From Mycocentrospora acerina (Eukaryota > Ascomycota > Dothideomycetes > Pleosporales): 64,000 nt of DNA. Of this stretch, positions 55,119 through 64,000 are shown one piece after another. The notes below the pieces were generated by a model. It was not told the DNA's origin. It saw nothing but the letters and a program-made list of their open reading frames with translations, and searched no databases. Made by a program: the position numbers and the translations under genes. How positions within the stretch are numbered: the stretch's first letter is position 1; every line of letters starts with the position of its first letter. The stretch spans positions 62,001 to 126,000 of the forward strand of contig JAKUHH010000091.1 in assembly GCA_022701365.1 (NCBI GenBank), given 5' to 3'.

Positions 55119-56653
55119 ATGGGTGAAATCGAGCAAGTTGGGGATAGCAAGGCTATTCCTGTCCATGACAGTTCGGCCACAGCCTCTCCTTCCACCTTGT
55201 CACCACAACCTACACTCCAACAAGGCGAGACGGAGCAGAAGAAGACGTTCTTACAAAAGGTTCTTGAGCCTGGATCGGTATGGCAGATTATCATTGCTGC
55301 GTTGCTGGCTATTGCCATTGGCTTGATAGTCACCACACAGGTCGATGAAGTGCCTGTGGCTGCAGTGGCGATTTTGGCCATCCCGGGAAACTTGTGGCTA
55401 CGTGCCCTGAGAGCCGTAGGTATATTGGATACGCCTTTTGCCACGATTATCGAAAGTAGCGACTGACTGGTATAGTCCTACCAATGATTGTAACAGCCAT
55501 GATAATGGCTATCCAACGACTCCGCACCATGACACAGGGCGATGGAAAAGCCGGGAAGCTCGCACGCTGGACAATCGGCTACTATGTCATCACCACAGTC
55601 ATCGCTGTGGCACACTCCTGCCTGTTGGTCGGCCTCGTGTGGTCGAAGCTCATGACAGTCGTGAGCGGCGAACAATTGCAAGTCACGGAAGAAGACCAGA
55701 AACTCATTGACGATCGAAAGGATATCGAGATTCATGAGGTCATTGTCGACATGTTTTACTCGCTCATTCCGCAAAACGTTGTAAATGCCATGGCAACTGA
55801 CAGCCTTCTCGCCGTGCTGGTCACTGCCGTTGTCCTCGGATATTGCATCAAACCAGGCAGTGCTCTGATCCGTGCTGTCGAAGAGATTGAAGTCATCATT
55901 ACAAAGATCATTACTGTTCTGATCAAGCTTGCACCCATTGGTGTATTCTTCCTCATCATGCCCAACCTCTTCCGACTCGACATTGCAGAAATCGGAATGA
56001 ATCTTGGGATCCTTATCGGCGGGACGCTATGCGGAATGGTGCTCCACCTTTTCATCATCATCCCCATCATCTTTTTCGCTTTCACGAGGCAAAATCCGTA
56101 CTCGTTGTGGATGAAGTGTAGTCCAGCCTGGATTACCGCCTGGGGTACCGCGTCGAGCGCCGCAACCCTACCAGTGACTATTCGTTGTGTCCTTGAGCGC
56201 GGTGTGCCGGTCACAGTTACAAAGTTTGCGGTTCCGCTTGGTTGCTTGATCAACATGGACGGCACAGCGATTTACTTCCCTATTGTCGTCGTCTTCCTCG
56301 CCGCCACGCAAGGCATCACCCTGAATGCGGCCGACTACATCATCGTGATCCTGCTATCTACGTTAGCATCAATCGGCACAACACCGATTCCAAGCTCGAG
56401 TCTGGTGTTGGTGGTGCTGATTGCTGGAAGCATCGGCGTGCCTATCACGGGCATGTACGCTGTTGTTGTAGCTATCGACTGGTTTTTGGACCGCTTCCGA
56501 ACAGCAGTCAATGTTAGCTGTGACACGTTTGCTGCCGTCATTGTAACAAAAATGACGGGCATCGTGGATGAAGATGACAGTGCGCAAATGGACGCTGATG
56601 TCGATCCAAACTCGCTCCGCGCATCGTATGCGAGAGGAGAGGAGAAGGTGTGA
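55119..56653 (+). CDS. Dicarboxylate/amino acid:cation symporter (SDF/DAACS family)
   Basis: Two exons (55119-55419, 55476-56653; 56 bp intron) give 492 residues. After a polar N-terminus, the first helix (WQIIIAALLAIAIGLIV) and LWLRALRAVVLPMIVTAMI follow the family fold; the latter is restored by the splice. The serine-rich hairpin is GTASSAATLPVTIRCV, and the ion/substrate motif NMDGT is present in CLINMDGTAIYFPIVVV (about 360-364). The second hairpin is ASIGTTPIPSSSLVL. These are hallmarks of the GltPh/EAAT fold, so it should import acidic amino acids or C4-dicarboxylates with Na+ or H+. The ATG at 55119 (CGCCATGG) has the best context. Confidence 0.92.
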
Positions 56654-57747
56654 TTGGGAATGGTTTCCTCTCTTATGGTTTTGATACTCCCAAGGGGACT
56701 TTGACCCCCCGACGCATTATGATGTAGGATGGTACTTGTTCTTAGCTTCAGTCCATCAATCGTTCCTTCCAACCCAGTGTGTTTGGCATACAAGTCGCTT
56801 TTTCAAGTGTCACAGTGAGGTCAGATGTATTTCTCCTGCATCAGTAGTGTTTTACAGTAGTTTGAAAGTATGTGAAGACATTGCAGTTTCACAGATTTGA
56901 ATTACTCTTGCCAATTCAAGTGCTTGAGGTAGGTTGAAGATTTGTAAAGAGTGCCAAGAGTCGATAGATTGCGTCAATCAACGGCCCAGGACGTTGAACT
57001 AGGGAAGGTGGGCAGAGTGCCAGATAGACGAATGGGAGGCGTGGGAGTTTAATGAGCGCAGACCAGCTTGTATGGACATCAGACGCGCAATGTAGTAAGA
57101 CGGAGGATATTGCATAGTATTGCCAAGGAGCACATTAATAGAAATGCACGTGAGAGCGCCACTGGCTGATTTGGGCGCATTGTGACTGCCTTGGTTGAGC
57201 TCATCTTTTGGTTGTTTTTTGACGCGTGGCAGACAAATTCAAAACATGGGTCTTTGTTGTTTGATGCACATGTGCTGGACGAGGCAGATGCTGACAGGAA
57301 AAATGGGTGCACAGCATCTCTTGGTTAGCGGGTCCCCGCATCGATCTACAGGCTTTCGTGTTGCGTTTCACCAACAACAGCCGAAGGTCCGAATGGTTGC
57401 GATTGGAGTGGCACTGAGCCTGGGGGTGGTTGTACGAGGTAGTAGATAGCTAACCAGGGTGACAGCGGATCAAGGGACCTGGGTTGGGTATCCTTTGGTT
57501 TTGTGGGTTTTGGTGGAGAAGGAGGCAGAAAGTGGATTCTGGTGGCAGGAGAGAAGGGACGACTAGGAGCGACTAGGTAGCTCTTCGTGTCCGGGAAAAA
57601 ATAGAATGCCCGAATCGGCGGCAGGCAGGCAGCGTGTGGAGGACGGAGGCAGCGGAAGAAGGCTAGGCCATTGCGCGACAGATAGCAGAAATTAGAACTG
57701 GGATGGAAGCGTTTGTTTGGGGCTGGGCAGGGCCGCCTATCTCTCAA

Positions 57748-57784
57748 CTGGCTGGCTGGCTGGTTGGCTGGCTGACTGGCTGGG
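57748..57784. repeat. GGCT tetranucleotide run
   Basis: About nine imperfect GGCT units (some GGTT or GACT) lie in non-coding sequence upstream of btgC. Confidence 0.8.
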
Positions 57785-58154
57785 ACGAGGTTGGAAGCGG
57801 TAGGGAGCGAGAGCGAGGAACATGGACAGGGCAGAACAGACAAACGCAGCGGGCGTCACAGGCCGTGGGGGGAGCACGAAACCCGTCTTCACCATGGCCG
57901 TCGACAACGGCAATGGCAATCACACCAGCGACAATCCCACGCGCACAATCGGGCAGGCAGTGCATGCCACGAGACGGCGTGGAAGGGGGCGATGCGCCAA
58001 TTCTGGCATGTTGAGAGCCGATAGTTCGCCCAAGTGAGGTCATTCTCGATGCACTGGCCGCTAGCCGGTTTCCTGCCGTTTCCTGGTGAACTAATCAGCC
58101 TCTGCTGTTGCACCAGCCCATCTTGGCCGGCACCCGTCGCTCACCATTGCATTG

Positions 58155-58179
58155 CACACACACACACACACACACACAC
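58155..58179. repeat. (CA)12 microsatellite
   Basis: A clean CA dinucleotide run lies in the presumed leader of btgC. Confidence 0.9.
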
Positions 58180-58501
58180 GCACGCATTCACTCACTCACC
58201 CTCGCCCTCACCTTGACACTCCACCGCCCGTCGTTCCCGCTTGCGCTTGCTGTTTTCGCTGGTGAATTGCCAGCGTCCGTCGCCTGCCTGCTTCCTGCTT
58301 GCTTATCACAACACGACACGCCCGGTCGCGATCTGCAATCCCCAAGCCCGCCCGTGCTGAAGGCCCTCGAGCCCTCCCCTCCCAGCGACGCCCTCGCCTC
58401 GTCCTGCGCCCTCGCCCTCACTTGTCTGCGAATCTACTGCACCGCACCGCCCGCTCGCTCGTTGTCGTTGCCGGTGCGAGTCTCCCCAACACAGGCCCGC
58501 C

Positions 58502-60411
58502 ATGGCACAGCAGGGCTACTACGAAAACAACGACCATGTGTCGCCCCCAGCAGGCCTGAGTGACGACTTTGCGCCGCCGCCGCCTGCACATCGCGTCCCC
58601 GTGGGCATCCACGCCGACAGCCAGTTCCATCCTCACCACCAGCAACGTCCGCTTGCCGACCCCAATGACTACTCGGACTACTCGACGCCCGGCTCAGACG
58701 CCGCCTCCAACGAGATCCCGCGCCCCATGTACTCGCAGCGCTCTTATGGCTCCAATGCGCCCCTCGCTCCTGCCGCCGCTATGCCCGCTGGCATGTACTC
58801 TTCCCACAACACGCTGCACAACTATCCCTCGCCTCAGGGCGTTCCCTATTCAGACAGCCCCTACAATCGCTACTCGTCATCGGCTCAGAACCTTGCGCCT
58901 CAGATGGGCCACATCAATCCCAATGAAGTGGCCGATGACGACGATTGGGGACTAGGGCCCGACTCGCCCCAAAATAAGCGACGCTCACGCTCCTTTGTTC
59001 CCTTTGGTGCCTCGCGTGACACCAGCCGCAATGCTAGCCGCAACGGCTCACCGGGCTCTTCCATCGCTGGAGGTGTTGGTGGTGCCGGCGTAGGAGCGGG
59101 TGCAGGCGCTGCCGCGTATGCTGCTTCGTCGCGCGATGATGGAAGCGGCAAGTACAACGCCGTGCCTCTAGTCCATGCTGAAAAGTCAGACTGGATGAAG
59201 GACGACTACCGTACTCGAAAGAAGAATATGTGGATTGCCATTGCCATCATTGTCGTCGTCCTGCTTGGCGCCATTCTCGGTGGCGTCCTCGGCGCTCAAT
59301 TAGGCAGAGGCGGCGGCGGTGGCAGCAAGAACAAAGACAATAATAACAGCGGAACTTCTGCCGATGATGTACAGCAAGACAACAAGGACGACCTCTCCAT
59401 CAACTCAGCCGAGATCAAGAGCCTGATGAGCAACCAGAACCTGCACAAGGTCTTTCCTGGCATGGATTACACCCCGCTCAACGCACAGTACCCTGACTGT
59501 CTCCATGTCGGGCCTTCGCAAAACAACATCACGCGCGATCTCGCCGTCATGTCGCAGTTGACCAACACGGTCAGGCTCTACGGCACAGACTGCAATCAAA
59601 CACAGATGTTGATTCACGCCATTGACCGTCTCAAGATTAAGGACTCAATGAAGATCTGGCTCGGTGTCTGGCTGGACAGCAACGACACCACAACTAACCG
59701 CCAGATCGAGCAGACTTGGACTATCCTTGACGACTATGGTTGCGACTACTTCAAGGGCATTATTATCGGCAACGAAGTGCTCTATCGCAAGGATCTTACT
59801 GCCACTCAACTGCTCGGCCACGTTACCGACTTCAGAAAGAACATTACAGACCACAAATGCAAGCTTCCAGTTGCCATGGCTGATCTTGGAGATAATTGGA
59901 CTGCGGACATGGCTACTAAGGTTGACATTGTCATGTCAAATATCCATCCCTTCTTTTCTGGTACAAAGGTTGAGGACGCAGCCGCTTGGACATACAACTT
60001 CTGGCAGAATAATGATGTTGCCCTCACAGCTAGCAATTCAAGCATCAAACAGGTCATTGCAGAAGTCGGATGGCCCACAGGCGGTGGCACAAACTGTGGT
60101 GGCGCGACAACCTGCACGCAAGGCTCCGTCGCGGGTCTCGATCAATTGAATCGGTTTATGCAAGACTGGATATGCCCGGCTCTGAAGAATGCGACTGAGT
60201 ACTTTTGGTAAGTCCACAAATTGTTAATCAACCTCGACACTGCGCTAACTGGCATAGGTTTTCCGCATTCGACGAACCATGGAAGGTCCGTTACAACGAG
60301 AAGGGGAAAGAGTGGGAAGACAAGTGGGGATTGATGGACATCAACCGCAACCTCAAGAAGGGCCTCGTGATTCCAGATTGCGGCGGTCAGGCACTGCCAA
60401 ACTTTGATTAA
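58502..60411 (+). CDS. btgC: BtgC, GH17 glucan endo-1,3-beta-glucosidase (type II membrane)
   Basis: Two exons (58502-60207, 60258-60411; 50 bp intron) give 619 residues. A disordered Pro/Ser/Tyr-rich cytoplasmic N-terminus of about 240 residues precedes a single transmembrane anchor (NMWIAIAIIVVVLLGAILGG, about 242-268) and a Gly-rich linker. The GH17 domain follows: FPGMDYTPLNAQYPDC, VRLYGTDCNQ, proton donor Glu in IIIGNEVLYRKD (about 425) and nucleophile Glu in VIAEVGWPTGGG (about 521). It ends FSAFDEPWKVRYNEKG and GLVIPDCGG. BtgC-type enzymes remodel wall beta-1,3-glucan. The ATG is well placed (CGCCATGGC). Confidence 0.94.
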
Positions 60412-61279
60412 GCGATTGAGCGTACATTTTCAGCACACATGGTTTTTGCATCACAGCTTGGCGTTTGCGGCGTTCCGGACAATGTTTTGACAATTTCGCC
60501 AAAATTTTGGCCATTTGGGAGTTGTACGTGTACGTTGGTGTTTTCGTCCCTTTAGAGGCGTACGGCATTTCAATGCTTGGTTGTCATACGGGTTGACGTT
60601 GCGTTGTACATGTATATATACACGAGGCATGGGAAAGGGGGCTCGTTTAGGATGGAGTGTCGACGGAGGGAAGGATACATGGCAAGATATAAGAAAGGCA
60701 TCGCTGATGAAAAGGCGAGTTTCCGGATGATATTGAGATATTGTAGATAGATTACCCTGATTAAAAAATATCATGACATGAAATGTAATAGCCGTCTATC
60801 TCTCCCTCAACCTTCAAATAGCCTCGACGGAAATTCTTACACACACAGTCATCCAAAAGCAGTGGTTCATCCAAGTCAAAGTGCAAAATTAACGAGAACG
60901 TTGTTGCACCGCTTGAAGATTATGCAGGGCAACCTGTAGTACGTTGTTTCAATTTTTTTTGTTTAACATCCTGCAGGGGGCGAGTGTGACGCAGGTACAC
61001 AACACAGCACAACAACACAGCATAGTACAGTACGTCACGGCACGACGCATGAATGAGAACACGACGTCTCAGCGAGCGCAGCGTCTGCAGCCACCAGCCA
61101 CTACCAGCCAAAAATGACATGGGGAGTAGTGGAATTGTCTCGTCTTATCTTGCCTTGTCTTGTCTTTACCAGATGAGAGAATGAATGTGTGTGGAAAATA
61201 CTTATTTTATATCAAGGTTTCTCCTTGTATTTTTGTCCCACTATTCAAATGGATGTGTTTTATAGGGGAAGAGGAAGGG
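60412..61279. other. Intergenic region
   Basis: This holds the btgC 3' region and sequence leading to the GAA tract. No gene is seen. Confidence 0.6.
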
Positions 61280-62115
61280 GAAGAAGAAGAAGAAGAAGAA
61301 GAAGAAGAAGAAGAAGAAGAAGAAGAAGAAGAAGAAGAAGAAGAAGAAGAAGAAGAAGAAGAAGAAGAAGAAGAAGAAGAAGAAGAAGAAGAAGAAGAAG
61401 AAGAAGAAGAAGAAGAAGAAGAAGAAGAAGAAGAAGAAGAAGAAGAAGAAGAAGAAGAAGAAGAAGAAGAAGAAGAAGAAGAAGAAGAAGAAGAAGAAGA
61501 AGAAGAAGAAGAAGAAGAAGAAGAAGAAGAAGAAGAAGAAGAAGAAGAAGAAGAAGAAGAAGAAGAAGAAGAAGAAGAAGAAGAAGAAGAAGAAGAAGAA
61601 GAAGAAGAAGAAGAAGAAGAAGAAGAAGAAGAAGAAGAAGAAGAAGAAGAAGAAGAAGAAGAAGAAGAAGAAGAAGAAGAAGAAGAAGAAGAAGAAGAAG
61701 AAGAAGAAGAAGAAGAAGAAGAAGAAGAAGAAGAAGAAGAAGAAGAAGAAGAAGAAGAAGAAGAAGAAGAAGAAGAAGAAGAAGAAGAAGAAGAAGAAGA
61801 AGAAGAAGAAGAAGAAGAAGAAGAAGAAGAAGAAGAAGAAGAAGAAGAAGAAGAAGAAGAAGAAGAAGAAGAAGAAGAAGAAGAAGAAGAAGAAGAAGAA
61901 GAAGAAGAAGAAGAAGAAGAAGAAGAAGAAGAAGAAGAAGAAGAAGAAGAAGAAGAAGAAGAAGAAGAAGAAGAAGAAGAAGAAGAAGAAGAAGAAGAAG
62001 AAGAAGAAGAAGAAGAAGAAGAAGAAGAAGAAGAAGAAGAAGAAGAAGAAGAAGAAGAAGAAGAAGAAGAAGAAGAAGAAGAAGAAGAAGAAGAAGAAGA
62101 AGAAGAAGAAGAAGA
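61280..62115. repeat. Pure (GAA)n tract, about 836 bp (about 278 units)
   Basis: The tract is an uninterrupted GAA run. Frames of 300 or more codons across it (poly-Glu or poly-Arg) are artefacts of the repeat. It is flanked by purine-rich GGGGAAGAGGAAGGG on the left. Confidence 0.97.
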
Positions 62116-62661
62116 TTCCTTGATGGTTACGTCTGGGTACTGTAGGAGATTATGTGATGTGATGTGTTGTGATGTTATTTATAATTTTTGTTTAGTTTAA
62201 GGTCCACGGGTGTGTGTATTGGACTTCCAAGTCGTGTGAGCAAAGGGGGTAAAAAAAAAATTCAATTTATGAGGAGAGAAGGAGAGAGAAAAAAAAAGGG
62301 TCAATGTTGAGGATCTGCTAAGTGAACAAACTTCTTTTGCACATCCTATTTACGATAAACGACAGCCTATATGTGTATGTGTAGAGAATTGTTGGATGTA
62401 GCTCGGTTTTCTATAGAATGTAGGTTTCATAAGACCGGATTCTCTTTTTTTCTCACTATTGTAGTTGCTACCGCGCGCATAGCTATCATAGATATTGGAT
62501 ATGATATTATATATTATTAATCTGCAATTGTTTCTTTCAAGAGGGATATATAACACCAGATATGTCTCTGTATGCCTTTTCAAGCGGAAATGACAGTTCA
62601 GTTCAGTTTAGTTCAGTCCACTCTCCCCCTTTGTACAACCCTTCTTATATGTCAAGACTCT
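62116..62661. other. Intergenic region
   Basis: This AT-rich stretch of about 546 bp lies between the GAA tract and the 3' end of the small GPI gene. A TTCAG/TTTAG run occurs near 62596-62620. Confidence 0.6.
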
Positions 62662-63149
62662 CTATAGTATGAGAGCAAGTGCTGCTGCAGCACCCAATAC
62701 GCCCATTCCGACGCTGGTTGCGTGGGCGGCAGCACCGGTGAACTGTGCGGGGGTTCCAGTGCGGGTTGCAGTGGCGACCATGCTCATGTTTCCGCTCATG
62801 GAGGCATTTTCGCTCACGCTGACGATGATGGGGTTTGTGCTGTTTCCACCGGCGCAAGCAGGGGCTACGACTGCAGAGCGGGTCACAACGACGGCGGGCA
62901 CGGCGGTAGGGCACGCGGCGGGAGTAACGACGAGGGTTGATGTTACGTCTTGGCTGTGGGGATGAGATGATAAGTAGGGTGCTTATATTGTATTGGGGCT
63001 GGTTCGTGCTGAGACGAGGACTTCCAAGAAGACATGTTTTCTCAACAATAAAAAGAAGGGAATTAGACGGAAAAGAATGGCGAAACTTACGATGAGACCG
63101 TGCTGATGGCTACGGCGAAGAAGCCGATGAGTGAGAGAGAAGATTTCAT
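62662..63149 (-). CDS. Small GPI-anchored surface protein, unknown function
   Basis: Two exons (63091-63149, 62662-62953; 137 bp intron) give 116 residues. Exon 1 encodes a signal peptide, MKSSLSLIGFFAVAISTVSS. The mature part is short, Thr/Val/Ala-rich with two Cys (TPAACP and VAPACAGG) and Asn sites (NSTN, ENAS, GNMS). The C-terminus GTPAQFTGAAAHATSVG followed by a hydrophobic tail (LGAAAALALIL) is a GPI signal. It resembles other small fungal GPI proteins with no known activity. Its C-terminal PAQFTGAAAH is identical to that of the CRH enzyme at 44517-46068. Confidence 0.75.
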
Positions 63150-64000
63150 GGTGAACCTAGATAGATTTGATTGGAAATCGGACAAGTGAGTGATATTGAT
63201 GACTAGGTAATCTAGAAACTTTCAAGTTGTAATGAAGGGGATGCTGTTGGGTTAGTATGATGACACGAGGCGTCTGACTGTTATAATACCATTGTCCATC
63301 GTCGTTAGAGCTACCCCCTTCACTTTCCTTGTCTACAGCCTGATCTAACAGTACAAATTCTACTTGCAGATTACTCTTCTCTGATTCGCGCGTCTGTCGT
63401 GTGAGTCGGGGGTCAAAGACTCGCGCGACTTAGTCTCGGTCGCGTCCTTTTCCGGAATTGCAAGGCTCTCGTCCAGATGGAAAGATCGCTGCTAGTCAAA
63501 GGGGCGTTGGGCACTGCCGTGGAGAAAGACACGGCAGATGTGGGCACTGGCGGCAAGGGCTTTTTGACACAATATTCTCGAAAGTTTTGTGCAGATGGGA
63601 ACAATTCGACCAGAGGCCTAGGTCTTGTTGTCTATTGATAAACCGACTGAGCTGGTAAGCTCATAGACCTAGTCTACACCATGCAGACAGGCTAGCAAGT
63701 TGATAATCTTGGACAGCATGCGGGCGTCACGTAGCAGAATACGTGAAAAAAAGCATCTTCCCTGCCAGACGTGAGAGGGTGGCCGATTTTCTCAAAGGGA
63801 TGCTGACTACTGCCGATCTCTCCCTCTGCTCAGCCCCAACCGTTGCCCACGTTTTTTCCGGAAGCAAATCGTTCCTTCGAAGCATCTTTGCTCGGATGTT
63901 GATGTTTCCTGTGCAGGCATTCGAATCCGACAAAGTAAGAAACGCTTCAAAGCTTTAATCGTCCTAGTACCATGGACAGCGAATAGTTTTGGTCGACTGT
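63150..64000. other. Window end, no supportable gene
   Basis: The last 850 bp contains the promoter of the small GPI gene and short unconvincing frames. Confidence 0.55.

Larger units (their letters stand above)
56654..58501. promoter_or_regulatory. Upstream region of btgC
   Basis: About 1.85 kb has no supportable gene. It contains a GGCT tetranucleotide run (about 57748-57784), a (CA)12 run (58155-58179) and a C-rich stretch before the btgC start, which looks like a long 5' leader. Confidence 0.5.

Noticed and set aside
61160..62200. 346- and 318-codon frames of poly-Glu and poly-Arg
   Set aside because: They are direct translations of the GAA tract.

Overview
The window is a 64 kb piece of a filamentous ascomycete nuclear genome. 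It carries about 20 spliced protein genes with short GT-AG introns (mostly 45-60 bp) and CTAAC/CTGAC-type branch sites, separated by long intergenic stretches. Marker genes include the APSES regulator StuA, the GH17 glucanase BtgC, an RTA1-like membrane protein, a Zn2Cys6 regulator and an FAD phenol-hydroxylase-like enzyme. The protein style suggests Dothideomycetes, probably Pleosporales. That placement is from recognition only; no database search was run.

Layout. 1-13.2 kb is a housekeeping block: the C-terminal part of the RNA polymerase I largest subunit (+), proteasome lid subunit Rpn6 (-), autophagy E1 enzyme Atg7 (+), a 67-residue MGCG protein (+), and a hotdog thioesterase (-) divergent from an Mdm1/SNX19-like PXA-PX-nexin_C protein (+). 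13.2-17.3 kb has no supportable gene. 17.3-19.5 kb encodes a secreted protein with a long Ala/Pro/Ser/Val repeat. 19.5-28.4 kb is a roughly 9 kb gene desert, AT-rich on the left and GC-rich on the right, where it merges into the leader of stuA (to 31.1 kb). At 32.2 kb lies a tRNA-Phe gene broken by two insertions, followed by a pure (TTC)113 tract and the RIO1 kinase (-).

37-44 kb holds a possible small metabolic group: class V aminotransferase-like enzyme, DJ-1/PfpI protein, Zn2Cys6 regulator and FAD monooxygenase, all on +. 44.5-46 kb is a GPI-anchored GH16 CRH-type wall transglycosylase (-). Then come YAF9 (-) and COQ11 (+), divergent across a TG-rich tract; a nitroreductase-like protein; an RTA1-like membrane protein; a dicarboxylate/amino acid:cation symporter; and BtgC. 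The window ends with a very long pure (GAA)n tract of about 836 bp and a small GPI-anchored protein (-).

Cell-wall and surface proteins are a recurring theme (repeat protein, CRH enzyme, BtgC, small GPI protein). The most unusual object is the tRNA-Phe gene at 32225-32369. Removing a 14 nt anticodon-loop intron and a further 58 nt segment in the T arm restores a perfectly paired 73 nt tRNA. The 58 nt segment has the GT...CTAAC...CAG layout of a spliceosomal intron, but part of it also resembles tRNA D-arm and Gln anticodon-loop sequence.
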